64,000 nt of DNA from Neisseriaceae bacterium (GTDB taxonomy: Bacteria; Pseudomonadota; Gammaproteobacteria; Burkholderiales; Neisseriaceae): assembly GCA_017991555.1 (NCBI GenBank), contig JAGOQM010000001.1, forward strand, positions 461,534-525,533, read 5' to 3'. Under the pieces are notes generated by a model that was given only the letters and a program-made list of their open reading frames with translations, made no database searches and was not told where the DNA came from. The position numbers and the translations under genes were made by a program. Below are positions 9,334-18,157 of this stretch, one piece after another; the first letter of the stretch is position 1; each line of letters starts with the position of its first letter.

Positions 9334-9960
9334 ATGTTACGAGCCAACAACATTGTTTGGGTGGACGGCCCCGTCGGTCGTCTAGAAACGATTTACATCC
9401 CGGCCCAAGGCCAAGCGCAAGGCGTGGCGGTATTGAACCACCCTAACCCCACCCAGGGTGGCACCAACACCAACAAGGTCATCCAAACCGCCGCCAAAGC
9501 CTTAAGCAAGCTTGGCTATCATTGCTACCTACCCAACCTGCGCGGTGTGGGCCAAAGCGATGGCGAACACAACTATGGGCAGGGTGAAGTAGACGATGCC
9601 TTAGCCGTGGTGGCCTATGCCAAGGCCGCTCACCCAGAGGCACAACACAAGTTGGCCATTGCAGGCTTTTCTTTCGGCGGTTTTGTGGCGTCGCAGCTGG
9701 CTCACCGGGTGCACGCAGACAAGCTGCTGCTGATTGGCCCTGCTGTGGCAACCTACAAGATTCATTCGCCCAACGTGCCCTCCGTAGAAGACACCCTAAT
9801 CATTCATGGTGAAATTGATGACGTGGTGCCCTTAACCATGGTGACCGCATGGGCCAAGCCGCAGAACCTGCCCATCGTGATCATTCCTCAGGCCGGCCAT
9901 TTCTTCCACGGCCAGCTGATCCTACTGGGCAAAACCATTGAGCGCTACTTCGAACACTGA
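9334..9960 (+). CDS. Alpha/beta hydrolase (CocE/NonD-like small hydrolase)
   Basis: A 208-residue serine hydrolase with an apparently complete catalytic triad: Ser113 in GFSFGG, an Asp near 162-163 in HGEIDDVVP, and His189 in PQAGHFFHG. The N-terminal HPNPTQGG and NLRGVGQSDG segments are typical of the dienelactone hydrolase/YsgA-like group of small cytoplasmic hydrolases. No signal peptide. RBS AAAGGA precedes the ATG. It ends the ttcA-led run. The substrate is unknown. Confidence 0.85.
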   Translation: MLRANNIVWVDGPVGRLETIYIPAQGQAQGVAVLNHPNPTQGGTNTNKVIQTAAKALSKLGYHCYLPNLRGVGQSDGEHNYGQGEVDDALAVVAYAKAAHPEAQHKLAIAGFSFGGFVASQLAHRVHADKLLLIGPAVATYKIHSPNVPSVEDTLIIHGEIDDVVPLTMVTAWAKPQNLPIVIIPQAGHFFHGQLILLGKTIERYFEH

Positions 9961-10087
9961 CCCTCATGATTCAACCACGCTCATGCTGGCTGGCCCTTGC
10001 GGCCAATACAAAGCCTGTGGGCGTGGCGCCCCTGGCTCATTCCAACCCTCCGTTAGGCGGTCACGTTGCTTAAAACCCCTAATCGTC

Positions 10088-10888
10088 TCATGGCTCATAG
10101 CGTAGGTGAATGACCCTGCACATACGCTGCACAGCAGGTAGCCACTTAAGTAACCGAATGGACAGTGGCCAGCGATACAACGGCGGCTTGCCCATATAAG
10201 ACTCATCCGCAACAACGATCATCTCAGGCGCCCATTGCCGCAGCTCGACGGCGGCATTGAGGCCCCATTTAAAAGGGGCCTGGTATTTTTTGACATCTGG
10301 GTGACGCTGGGTGTTGTTTGCCAAGGCTTTACTCAGCACGTCAAAAACCACGTCGGCCTGGGTAAACTCATGAAACAGGCTCAACAGCCACGGTCTAAGC
10401 TGCGCCTCTGGAAAATACATCGACACCCCTTCAAAAAAGATCAGTATGGGGGTATTTTTCGGCACCTGTTGGCGCCATGCGTCATCAAACATCGAACCGG
10501 TGAGCATCTTATAATTTGGCTTTTCTTCAAAAAACTGTTTCCTCAGCGTCATGGATTCCGCCACATCAAGGTCAAACCAGCGCACAGAGGCCGGGCACAA
10601 ACGATGGTAACGGGCATCCAGCCCACAACCAAGGTTGACCACCACCCCTTCTGGGTATGCATCCATGAAGGCGGTGATTTTCTGATCAAATGACAACGTT
10701 CTCAGCACGGTGCCAATTAAGGTGGCCGCAGACAGCTCATCTTTACTCGAGGGCGCAAGCGCCAGCTGTTCAAGCAGGTGGATGGCCCAGGGGTCTTGTA
10801 ACAATGCATCGGGCCGACCACTTTCATAGGCTCTGGCTCGAACGGGGATTAATAAGGTTTCAGCAACGCCGCTTAAATTTGGGGTCAT
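10088..10888 (-). CDS. TcmP/LCM-family SAM-dependent O-methyltransferase
   Basis: Class I methyltransferase of about 266 residues, related to tetracenomycin O-methyltransferase TcmP and leucine carboxyl methyltransferases. Visible: N-terminal ETLLIPVRARAYES, SAM loop VVNLGCGLDARYHRL, the acidic strand VRWFDLDVAES, and ILIFFEGVSMYFPE. I choose ATG 10888 (TPNLSGVAETLL); a longer frame to 11092 has no family-like sequence. A Fur-box-like palindrome lies 36 bp upstream, and a similar one precedes the siderophore-interacting protein near 24.8 kb. That suggests iron control and perhaps a role in modifying a metallophore or related small molecule; this is inference. Confidence 0.82.
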   Translation of the reverse strand: MTPNLSGVAETLLIPVRARAYESGRPDALLQDPWAIHLLEQLALAPSSKDELSAATLIGTVLRTLSFDQKITAFMDAYPEGVVVNLGCGLDARYHRLCPASVRWFDLDVAESMTLRKQFFEEKPNYKMLTGSMFDDAWRQQVPKNTPILIFFEGVSMYFPEAQLRPWLLSLFHEFTQADVVFDVLSKALANNTQRHPDVKKYQAPFKWGLNAAVELRQWAPEMIVVADESYMGKPPLYRWPLSIRLLKWLPAVQRMCRVIHLRYEP

Positions 10889-10923
10889 GATCGGGCCTAA
10901 GTTGAGGATGTATCTGTATGACA

Positions 10924-10936
10924 AATGAGATTCATT
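10924..10936 (-). promoter_or_regulatory. Fur-box-like palindrome upstream of the TcmP-type methyltransferase
   Basis: The core AATGAGATTCATT has perfect 5-bp arms and matches 11 of 13 positions of the core AATGATAATCATT of the Fur consensus. Read on the minus strand it is preceded by TTGCAA four bases upstream. The site at 24766-24778 also has TTGCAA five bases before AATGA-N3-TCATT. Regulation by Fur is inferred. Confidence 0.5.
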
Positions 10937-11064
10937 ATTGTTGCAAGCAATCAAGACAACTTGGCTTGGCCTACTCGACCCACAAACGCATCCACTCGTG
11001 ACACGCACAGCCTTCGCCAACATCATGGGGCAAGGACCCGACAATGACCATAGCGTGTGGCCAT

Positions 11065-11103
11065 AAAAAAACGGCCTAGGGGTGTGATCCACCCCTAGGC
11101 CGT
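11065..11103 (-). terminator. Intrinsic terminator of rluB
   Basis: Perfect 14-bp arms (11071-11084 and 11090-11103) around a 5-base loop. On the minus strand the hairpin is followed by six T. It sits 15 bp past the rluB stop. Confidence 0.92.
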
Positions 11104-11118
11104 AACGACTTAAACTAT

Positions 11119-12219
11119 TTACTCAGCAACCGGTGCCGCGCGGCGAACGCGTTCACCTGGCAAAGGCATTTGCGCCCATTTCACAATGTTGGCTACTTCG
11201 TATTCGTTCAGCTCATAGAACTGACCGCGTTTCAAGCGTGCGGGCAGGCCAATGGGGCCAAAGCGGGTACGCACTAAGCGGCTTACGGTCAACTCTTGGC
11301 TCTCAAAAATACGGCGCACCTCACGGTTACGGCCTTCTTTGATCACCACGTTGTACCACTTGTTCACGCCTTCGCCGCCCTGCTCTTGCATGCGCTCAAC
11401 CTTGGCGGGGCCGTCTTCAAGCTCAATGCCTTCACACAACAGCTTCATGGTGTCGGTGCTGACTTCGCCCAAAATACGCACGGCGTATTCGCGCTCTACT
11501 TCAAAGCTAGGGTGGGCAAAACGGTTCACCAATTCGCCCGAAGTGGTCAGGATCAACAGGCCACTGGTGTTCACGTCCAAGCGGCCAATGGCCACCCAGC
11601 GTGAGCTATTGGCCTGAGGCAGACGATCAAAAATCGTCACGCGGCCTTGTGGGTCATCGCGACTCACAATTTCGCCTTCCTGCTTGTAATACAACAAAAT
11701 GCGGGGCAAACGATCAGGCCACTTCACGTTGACCTGTTTGCCTTTAACCGTCACGCGGTCGCGTGGGTGCACTTTGTCACCCAAAACGGCCACGTGGCCA
11801 TTAATGTTCACCAAGCCTTGTTTGATCCAATCTTCCATTTCACGGCGAGAACCAATGCCTGAAGCCGCTAAGGCTTTTTGCAGGCGCATCGGCTCTAGGC
11901 GGTCTAGGTCGGTGCGTTTTTCTTTCAGGTTACGGGCGCGTTCTTTGATTTCTTGATTAGGGCCACGTACCACTAAACGCTTGGCGCGCGTGGTGCGCTG
12001 TTTGGGCGCACGGGCAGACGTGCTTTCGGCCGCGGGGCGGTCGCTTTGGCGTTTGTTTTCAATTGAATCGAAGGTGTCGCTGCTGCGTGGGCCACTGCGG
12101 CGTTGTTGTGCCGGGGCTGCGGTTAAGCTTTCAACGCTGCGAGGACCGCTGCGTCTTTTGGTGGCTGCGCCAGGGGCAGCCGGTTTCGATCGGCCAGGGG
12201 CCGCGTTTCTTTTTGACAT
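11119..12219 (-). CDS. rluB: 23S rRNA pseudouridine(2605) synthase RluB
   Basis: Pseudouridine synthase of the RsuA family. Residues 1-105 are a basic, Pro/Ala-rich, low-complexity tail with a repeated RRSGPRS motif, probably disordered. An S4 RNA-binding domain follows (MRLQKALAASGIGSRREMEDWI). The catalytic domain carries the Asp in GRLDVNTSGLLILT, plus EREYAVRILG and REVRRIFESQ. About 366 residues. RBS AAGGA precedes the ATG. It lies 30 bp downstream of scpB on the same strand, the usual scpB-rluB pairing. Confidence 0.93.
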   Translation of the reverse strand: MSKRNAAPGRSKPAAPGAATKRRSGPRSVESLTAAPAQQRRSGPRSSDTFDSIENKRQSDRPAAESTSARAPKQRTTRAKRLVVRGPNQEIKERARNLKEKRTDLDRLEPMRLQKALAASGIGSRREMEDWIKQGLVNINGHVAVLGDKVHPRDRVTVKGKQVNVKWPDRLPRILLYYKQEGEIVSRDDPQGRVTIFDRLPQANSSRWVAIGRLDVNTSGLLILTTSGELVNRFAHPSFEVEREYAVRILGEVSTDTMKLLCEGIELEDGPAKVERMQEQGGEGVNKWYNVVIKEGRNREVRRIFESQELTVSRLVRTRFGPIGLPARLKRGQFYELNEYEVANIVKWAQMPLPGERVRRAAPVAE

Positions 12220-12249
12220 GAGTCTTCCTTAAGCAATAAAAGTAATCTT

Positions 12250-12822
12250 CTATTCTTCTTCTGCGGCATCGTCTGCGGCAGGTGGGGTTATGTCGGGCAA
12301 AACCAATTCGCCCAACTCTGTTAATGGCGGCAGCTGGGTTAAATCATCCAGGCCTAAATCCATTAAAAACTGCGGGGTCGTGGCCCAAAGTGCGGGGCGA
12401 CCCAATACTTCTTTGTGGCCGATCACTTCGATCCAGCCACGTTCACTCAGCGTCTGCATTACTTGAGTCGACACATTGACGCCACGAATGGCCTCAATGT
12501 CGCCCCGAGTGACCGGCTGTTGATACGCAATAATGGCCAAGGTTTCCAGCACCGCTCTTGAATAACGTGGGGCCTTTTCAGGCGCCAGTTTTTCTTTGAG
12601 TTCGCTGTAAGCCTCAGCCACTATTTGAAAACGCCAGCCTTCGACGGTATTCACCAACTGCAAAGCCCGCCCAGACCAGCGCGCTTGCAAATTAGCCAAT
12701 ACGTCTACCAATGCATCCTGTGGCAATATTGGGGTCCATAACTGTCGCAACTGCTTATCCGTTAACGGGCTTTCGCTGGTTAACAGGGCTGCTTCAATTA
12801 AGGTTTCAACAGTCACACTCAT
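12250..12822 (-). CDS. scpB: Segregation and condensation protein ScpB
   Basis: A 190-residue kleisin-associated winged-helix protein of the SMC-ScpAB complex that compacts and segregates chromosomes. Family-typical segments include IEAALLTSESPLTDKQL, YSRAVLETLAIIAYQQPVTRGDIEAIRGVN and GWIEVIGHKEVLGRPALWATT. The C-terminal tail is acidic. It is transcribed with rluB. scpA is not adjacent; the upstream neighbour is hslO. Confidence 0.92.
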   Translation of the reverse strand: MSVTVETLIEAALLTSESPLTDKQLRQLWTPILPQDALVDVLANLQARWSGRALQLVNTVEGWRFQIVAEAYSELKEKLAPEKAPRYSRAVLETLAIIAYQQPVTRGDIEAIRGVNVSTQVMQTLSERGWIEVIGHKEVLGRPALWATTPQFLMDLGLDDLTQLPPLTELGELVLPDITPPAADDAAEEE

Positions 12823-12885
12823 GCATGGTTTCCGAATAAAGTACGGTTATTTTACACCAAATGCCAACCGTCAGCAGTTTTTTTG

Positions 12886-13776
12886 TTAGTTACGCAGCTG
12901 TTCTTGTTCAACCGCGGCGCGCACATCCATGCCAAACAGCTTGGTGACGTCGGCCTCATCAAACACATAAGCCTTGTGGCAAAAATCACAGTTGATTTGA
13001 ATGCTGCCCTGCTCAACCAAGACGCTGCCGACTTCTTCACCCCCGATCAGCAACAGCATATCGCTGACCTTTTGTTGCGAACAGGTACAGGCAAAGGCCA
13101 CGGGTTCGGCGTCAAACAGGCGTGGCGGCGTTTCGTGGTACAAACGATACAACACGGTTTCGGCCGGCAGCGTCAGCAACTCTTCTGCCTTCACGGTTCT
13201 GGTTAAGGCCTCAAGGTTGTGCCAATCGTCTTGCTCTTCAAAATCTTGTTGCGGCAGCTTTTGCAACAGCAGGCCCGCCACGGTTTGATCAGAATGCGCA
13301 AGGCCAATGTAGGTGGCCAACTGTTCCGACTGCTTCATGTAGTCCATCAACATCTGCGCAATGCTGTCGCCGCTTAAGGCCACAATGCCTTGCCATTGCT
13401 CGCCATCCTTAGGCTGTAGGGTCATCACAAACACACCGCCGTCGCCCAATAGGGTTTTTAAGTCGGCATCGTCCGCCGGCGTTTGGGTTTCATCCCAACG
13501 GGCCGTGGCGCGACAGGTGTGCTCACTCGTGGCTTCCACCACCAGCATTTTTAAAATGCCTTGACCTTGCACTTGCAAGATCAACTGGCCGTCAAACTTA
13601 AGGTTGCTGGCCAGCAACACACCGGCGGCCAACAGCTCGCCCAGCGCTTTTTCAATGGCTTTGGGATAGGCTTTTTGTTTTAAAATGTCTTGCCATACGT
13701 CGTTCAGCTGCACGTGAATGCCGCGAACCGGGGCATGATCAAACAAAAAGCGTTGTTTATGATTTAAATTTTCCAT
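12886..13776 (-). CDS. hslO: 33-kDa redox-regulated chaperonin Hsp33
   Basis: Holdase chaperone activated by oxidation. The C-terminal zinc centre has CxC at Cys230/Cys232 (FACTCSQQ) and CxxC at Cys263/Cys266 (CDFCHKAY), which bind zinc when reduced and form disulfides under oxidative stress. The N-terminal domain shows RFLFDHAPVRGIHVQL and LLAAGVLLASNLKFDGQLILQVQG. The 296 residues match the family. It lies 63 bp upstream of scpB on the same strand. Confidence 0.95.
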   Translation of the reverse strand: MENLNHKQRFLFDHAPVRGIHVQLNDVWQDILKQKAYPKAIEKALGELLAAGVLLASNLKFDGQLILQVQGQGILKMLVVEATSEHTCRATARWDETQTPADDADLKTLLGDGGVFVMTLQPKDGEQWQGIVALSGDSIAQMLMDYMKQSEQLATYIGLAHSDQTVAGLLLQKLPQQDFEEQDDWHNLEALTRTVKAEELLTLPAETVLYRLYHETPPRLFDAEPVAFACTCSQQKVSDMLLLIGGEEVGSVLVEQGSIQINCDFCHKAYVFDEADVTKLFGMDVRAAVEQEQLRN

Positions 13777-13857
13777 GATTATTCTTTAACTGTGTGGGGC
13801 GTAAGCGCTAAGGCATTAATATAAGGCCTAAGGCTCATTTTTCAATATCTGACCTGA

Positions 13858-14442
13858 CTAGGCTTCGGGCTCAACCGCCTTCAGGGTAAAACTCTCTAGC
13901 GGCATGCCGGTACTGACGTCAAACTCTGCGCCCGCATGAACGCCCAGCTCGGCCAAGTCTTTAGCCGTCATTTCTGGCTGTTCATACGCCGCAAACATGG
14001 CGCCCATGGCAAATTTTCTGCCGCTGCCAATCGACCAAAAGCGTTTAAATTGGTACACTTCTCGCATGGGATACACACCATAAATGCCGCTCTCGTTGGC
14101 GATCAGAAGCATCATCTGGCTGGATTCGTAAGGGTCGTCCTCTTCTTCTTCCGGTCGCAAGAAAAAATGCTCTTTTAACTTCGGGTGCAGCTTACAAAAT
14201 GTGTTGAAAATATTTTCACGGCCCATCAAATCGGCTTTTTTGACCGATTTCAAAGCCGACCGCAACACCAAGTCATGAGCGGCACTGCCGGCAATGGCAA
14301 TATAGCTGCCTTTGTGTTTCATGATTTTGCTGCAATAATGATCATAACGTTGACTCAAACGCTGGTCGTCGCCAAACGTGGTTTGGGTGTCGGCCGCAAT
14401 CGCGATTTGATTTTGTTTGTGTACGATTGTAATGGTCGTCAT
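13858..14442 (-). CDS. Proteasome-type Ntn peptidase, probable betaproteobacterial proteasome homologue (BPH)
   Basis: A 194-residue protein of the proteasome beta/HslV superfamily. Removal of Met1 would expose a Thr nucleophile (MTTITIV). Asp18 in AIAADTQTTFGD matches Asp17 of mature HslV, and Lys39 in CSKIMKHKG is the likely Lys33 equivalent, followed by IAIAGSAAHD. It is not HslV: no hslU is adjacent, the spacing to the Lys differs, and there is an acidic EEEEDD insertion near residue 100. These features fit BPH, the self-compartmentalising protease family described from betaproteobacteria. Substrates and any unfoldase partner are unknown. It is divergent from the glutamine amidotransferase gene across only 44 bp. 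Confidence 0.72.
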   Translation of the reverse strand: MTTITIVHKQNQIAIAADTQTTFGDDQRLSQRYDHYCSKIMKHKGSYIAIAGSAAHDLVLRSALKSVKKADLMGRENIFNTFCKLHPKLKEHFFLRPEEEEDDPYESSQMMLLIANESGIYGVYPMREVYQFKRFWSIGSGRKFAMGAMFAAYEQPEMTAKDLAELGVHAGAEFDVSTGMPLESFTLKAVEPEA

Positions 14443-14486
14443 AAGATTCTTTAGGCTTTACGCTTTAGGTTAGAAAAGAGGGGTTT

Positions 14487-15263
14487 ATGTGTCAATTACT
14501 GGGTATGAATTGTAACACGCCTACCGACATTGTTTTTTCTTTTGAAGGCTTTCGACGCCGTGGTGGCTTAACCGATCACCATGCCGATGGCTTTGGCATC
14601 GCTTTTTTTGAAGGGCGCGGGGTGCGCATGTTTCACGACGACCAGCCCAGCGCCTCTTCACCCGTGGCCGACTTAATCAAGCAATACCAAATTAAGTCTG
14701 AAAACGTCATTGCCCACATTCGCAAAGCCACGCAGGGCGAGGTCATGCTGGCCAACACCCACCCGTTTGTGCGCGAACTGTGGGGCCAGTACTGGGTGTT
14801 TGCCCACAATGGCAACTTAGAAGCCTACCAGCCGGCCACGGGTGGTCGCTATACGCCAGTGGGCACCACCGATTCGGAAGCCGCTTTTTGCGACCTCATG
14901 AATCATTTATCCAGCCGCTTCGAGCGCCTGCCGGACGAAGCCAGCCTGTTTGCCGCCATCCAAGAAAAGGCGGCGCAAATACGCCCACACGGCACCTTTA
15001 ACTTTATGCTGTCCAACGGCGTGGTGTTTTTGGCCCATGCCACCACCCACTTGCACTACATTATTCGGCAGGCGCCTTTCGGTGAGGCCCGGCTGGTGGA
15101 CGACGACGTCCAGGTGGACTTTGCCCACTACACCACGCCCAACGACCGCGTGGCCGTCATCGCCACCCAGCCGCTCACCCTCAACGAAGCGTGGACACCG
15201 ATCCTGGAAAATGAGCTGCTGCTGTTCAAAGATGGCCAGGTGATTCATAAGGCCCTAACCTAA
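14487..15263 (+). CDS. Class II glutamine amidotransferase (YafJ-like)
   Basis: A 258-residue single-domain Ntn glutaminase. Met removal exposes the nucleophile Cys2 (MCQLLGMNCN). Supporting motifs are GGLTDHHADGFGIAFFEG, VIAHIRKATQGEVMLANTHPF and WVFAHNGNLEAY, and TDSEAAFCDLMNHL later. No synthase domain follows, so the ammonia acceptor is unknown; YafJ-type proteins may act alone as amidases. The gene shares a very short divergent region with the BPH-like gene and is followed by tadA after 3 bp. Confidence 0.9.
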   Translation: MCQLLGMNCNTPTDIVFSFEGFRRRGGLTDHHADGFGIAFFEGRGVRMFHDDQPSASSPVADLIKQYQIKSENVIAHIRKATQGEVMLANTHPFVRELWGQYWVFAHNGNLEAYQPATGGRYTPVGTTDSEAAFCDLMNHLSSRFERLPDEASLFAAIQEKAAQIRPHGTFNFMLSNGVVFLAHATTHLHYIIRQAPFGEARLVDDDVQVDFAHYTTPNDRVAVIATQPLTLNEAWTPILENELLLFKDGQVIHKALT

Positions 15264-15266
15264 ACC

Positions 15267-15992
15267 ATGCTCAGCACGCCACCACTCGCCCCCAAGCTCA
15301 TCCAAGCCCTACAACACGAAGGCATCCACACCCGCGCCGACCTCTTACAGGCCGGCGCGGTCAGCGCCTTTTTACGCCTCAAAGCCCAAGGCCACACCCT
15401 CACTCAGTCGGCCTTGTGGGCCTTAGCCGCGGCGGCAGAAGGCTGTATGCCGGCGCAAATAGATGCGCGCCAACGCACCGAACTGTTAAGCCAATTAAAA
15501 CAGCATCCGCCCGTAGCGCCACGCCCTAGCGAAGCAGAGATGACTTATTTTCTGGGGCTCGCCCAAGAAGAGGCCGAACTGGCCTTTGCGGCCAATGAGG
15601 TGCCCGTAGGCGCTATTGTGGTTAAAAATGGGGCAGTCATTGGCCGCGGCTTTAATCAATGCATCAGCAATCAATTTGTCGCACAACACGCCGAACTGGT
15701 CGCTTTAGCTGAAGCCGGGGCAACCTTAGGCAACTATCGCCTTGATGACTGCGACCTATACGTCACCCTAGAGCCCTGCCCGATGTGCGCCAGCGCTTTA
15801 ACGCAAGCGCGCATTCGGCGGGTGATTTACGCAGCCGCAGAACCCAAAATGGGGGCTGCTGGCAGCGTCATCAATCTGTTTCATCACTCACTCAACAAGC
15901 ACACGGCCATTTTTGGCCCGATAGCGACGGCCAGTGACGCCTCAGTGGCACTACTACAGTCGTTCTTCCAACGCCAACGGCGTCAACGCTAA
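15267..15992 (+). CDS. tadA: tRNA-specific adenosine deaminase TadA with N-terminal TfoX-C-like domain
   Basis: Converts A34 to inosine in tRNA-Arg. The deaminase half (about residues 92-241) has the zinc and proton-transfer residues in QHAELVALAEAG (about 140) and TLEPCPMCASAL (about 168-179). The N-terminal 80 residues (LAPKLIQALQHEGIHTRADLLQAGAVSAFLRLK) form a helix-hairpin-helix module resembling the TfoX C-terminal domain, making the protein about 240 residues instead of about 165. As I recall, this fusion also occurs in Neisseria TadA. It is co-transcribed with the amidotransferase and converges on the TraB/GumN gene 4 bp away. Confidence 0.92.
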   Translation: MLSTPPLAPKLIQALQHEGIHTRADLLQAGAVSAFLRLKAQGHTLTQSALWALAAAAEGCMPAQIDARQRTELLSQLKQHPPVAPRPSEAEMTYFLGLAQEEAELAFAANEVPVGAIVVKNGAVIGRGFNQCISNQFVAQHAELVALAEAGATLGNYRLDDCDLYVTLEPCPMCASALTQARIRRVIYAAAEPKMGAAGSVINLFHHSLNKHTAIFGPIATASDASVALLQSFFQRQRRQR

Positions 15993-15996
15993 GCCT

Positions 15997-16863
15997 TTAA
16001 TAAGGGCGAACCTGATAGCCCTTTTCTGCCAGCATGGCCAACACGCTGTCTGGGCCGACCAGGTGCAAAGCCCCCACCACCACCAGCGTGGGGCCGCTGT
16101 CGACGTCGCGCAGCCAGCGCTCAATTTGCGGCACCCAAGCCCGATTACGATCCACCACCAAAGCCTGATAAAAATGGGCAAATTCTGGCTGGTTTAAATC
16201 AGCCAGATAACCCGCCATGGTCTCGGTGTCGCCAGCATACACTGCCGCCACCATCAGGCTCACGTGCTTTTTAGGGTCATCCAAATCCGCCAGCATGGTT
16301 TCCAGCACCAAGTTGCCATCCATCTTTTTTAAGGTTTTCAGAGCGTCGCGCTGTACCGCCTGGGTTTCTAAGGCCTCGATGGCTTTGCCCGTGCGCTTCG
16401 CCTGCCGGTGCAACAACACATCGATCCCATCACCGTATCCTTCCATTTGGATGACCGTTAACGGCAATAGGATGCTGGCCAAGGCTGCATCAAATTCTTC
16501 AAACAGATTCTGCGGCAGGCCTTTTTGAGCCAGCTTGTTTTGCCATAGGGCCCACACTTCTGGGCGCAGGGTTTGCTGCAGGCGCACGCCGGCTGGCAGC
16601 CTAAACGGCTGGAGTAAATAACGGCTGCTTTCGGGGCTCAGAGCGGTGTCGATGTCCACCTCAAACGCCACCCGCCTGGCCTCGGCCAAAGCCTGCCCAT
16701 ACTCAACCGGTAGCGGCAACTGCGCAGGCTTTAAAGCATGAACGCTGCCCGCCACCAAAACCTCTTGACCACCCTTCTGGACCCGCCACACGCTGCTTTG
16801 CGCCTGCGCCCAAGCACTTAGGCACCATAGGCTCAGACACAACCATACTGATAATTTTTTCAA
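15997..16863 (-). CDS. TraB/GumN family exported protein
   Basis: A 288-residue protein with a clear signal peptide (MKKLSVWLCLSLWCLSAWAQAQ). The mature part begins VWRVQKGGQEVLVAGSVHALKP and ends TLVVVGALHLVGPDSVLAMLAEKGYQVRPY; the paired GSxH and GxxHLxGxxS motifs are characteristic of TraB/GumN (ChaN-like fold) proteins. Some members are metalloproteases or bind haem or metals; none of that is proven for this one. It is probably periplasmic. A TATAAT on the minus strand lies at 16901-16906. Confidence 0.82.
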   Translation of the reverse strand: MKKLSVWLCLSLWCLSAWAQAQSSVWRVQKGGQEVLVAGSVHALKPAQLPLPVEYGQALAEARRVAFEVDIDTALSPESSRYLLQPFRLPAGVRLQQTLRPEVWALWQNKLAQKGLPQNLFEEFDAALASILLPLTVIQMEGYGDGIDVLLHRQAKRTGKAIEALETQAVQRDALKTLKKMDGNLVLETMLADLDDPKKHVSLMVAAVYAGDTETMAGYLADLNQPEFAHFYQALVVDRNRAWVPQIERWLRDVDSGPTLVVVGALHLVGPDSVLAMLAEKGYQVRPY

Positions 16864-16934
16864 CGTCCTACCCTTTTATTTGACTCATGGTGAAGGCTTT
16901 ATTATAAGGCCTAGCGCCTGTTTCGAGCAGCGCT

Positions 16935-17996
16935 TTAAGGCGTGGCATCTCCTTTTTCGACGCCGGCGGCAATTTTTTCGTTGACCTCTACCCGCTCTTC
17001 CGCATCCAATGCTTCTTCACCAGCAGTATCGTCCTGCCGCAACACCACCGCCATGCTGATCGGAAAATGATCGGAGCCAATGTGGCGCTCGACCTTAAAA
17101 TCAATCAGCCGAAACTGACTGCTGAGAAAATAATGGTCCAACGGCCACCGCAACACGCGGTGATCGGCATGGAAGGTACTGAATAAGCCGCGACCACGAC
17201 GGGCGTCGAGCAGCTGGCTGGTTTTTAGAAATAACTGCGTGGTTCGGCTCCAGGCCACATCATTTAAATCCCCAAACACAATGGCGGCTTCGCCATAAGC
17301 CTTGGCCATTTTACCGACCATTAAAATTTCCGCGTCGCGCTCGGTGCTTTCTTCATTTTCTTGCGGCACCGGCGGCGTGGGGTGCACGCCATACAGTCGG
17401 ATGGTCTGCCCCTGATAGGCCACGTCCACAATCACCGAAGGTATCTCTTCGCTGATCAAGTAGTTGACTTGTTCATTGCTCAGCGGCAGCTTGGCATAGA
17501 GCAACAGCCCATAGGTGTTTTCTAGCGGCACTTCCACCCGATAGGGATAGGCATCGGTGGCGGGCCGTAAATGATCCAGCCACGCCTGATTGGTTTCCAA
17601 CATCAGCATCACGTCCGGTTCGGTTTCCTGAATCAGGCTGACCAAACGCGTATAGTCGGTATTGTATTGTAATACGTTGGCCACCAGCAGGCGTAGTGGC
17701 ACTTCATCTGGGCGCAGCGCCACCCGTTCGATCATTTTCGGCCCCAACGGCGTGTAGGGGTAAATGACCCAGGCCAAATACAGGGCACACAGCCCCAGCG
17801 CCCCCATCACCAAGCCATCGATTAACGTTAGACCCGGCCAAAACGGCACAAAGCCAACCAAGCACAGCACGATCAACACCAGCTTTTGTAGGCGTGGGTA
17901 ATCAAATACTCGCACCGTCCAATGGTCGCTACGCCACAGCGGCAGCAGCGTGGTCAAAACCAGCAAAGCGCTGAACACATACAAGACAATTTTCAT
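16935..17996 (-). CDS. Membrane-anchored endonuclease/exonuclease/phosphatase family protein
   Basis: 353 residues. Residues 1-90 contain about three transmembrane helices. The C-terminal part is an EEP-fold metal-dependent phosphodiesterase domain: LLVANVLQYNTDY, EPDVMLMLETNQAW, GVHPTPP, AIVFGDLNDVAWS and the C-terminal GSDHFPI, giving the Glu, Asp/Asn and His metal/catalytic residues. Such proteins may cleave phospholipids, nucleic acids or phosphosugars, so the substrate is open. AAGG precedes the ATG. Confidence 0.82.
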   Translation of the reverse strand: MKIVLYVFSALLVLTTLLPLWRSDHWTVRVFDYPRLQKLVLIVLCLVGFVPFWPGLTLIDGLVMGALGLCALYLAWVIYPYTPLGPKMIERVALRPDEVPLRLLVANVLQYNTDYTRLVSLIQETEPDVMLMLETNQAWLDHLRPATDAYPYRVEVPLENTYGLLLYAKLPLSNEQVNYLISEEIPSVIVDVAYQGQTIRLYGVHPTPPVPQENEESTERDAEILMVGKMAKAYGEAAIVFGDLNDVAWSRTTQLFLKTSQLLDARRGRGLFSTFHADHRVLRWPLDHYFLSSQFRLIDFKVERHIGSDHFPISMAVVLRQDDTAGEEALDAEERVEVNEKIAAGVEKGDATP

Positions 17997-18109
17997 TCAT
18001 TAAGCCTTTTTATTCGTAGAGTATCATAGTACTCCAGACACTCGGCACCACCAAGCGTTCCCGCAGCGGCGCTGCCCGTGCCCGCGTGGACTCGCTGGCG
18101 CCAAGCGCA

Positions 18110-18135
18110 AAAAAAGCAGCCTAAGGCTGCTTTTA
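18110..18135. terminator. Intrinsic terminator downstream of the TetR regulator
   Basis: Stem AGCAGCC/GGCTGCT with loop TAA (18116-18132). On the minus strand it is followed by a run of seven T, 22 bp past the TetR stop; a shorter T run on the plus strand makes it partly bidirectional. Confidence 0.85.
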
Positions 18136-18157
18136 CCTAATCATCAACGCATGGCCG

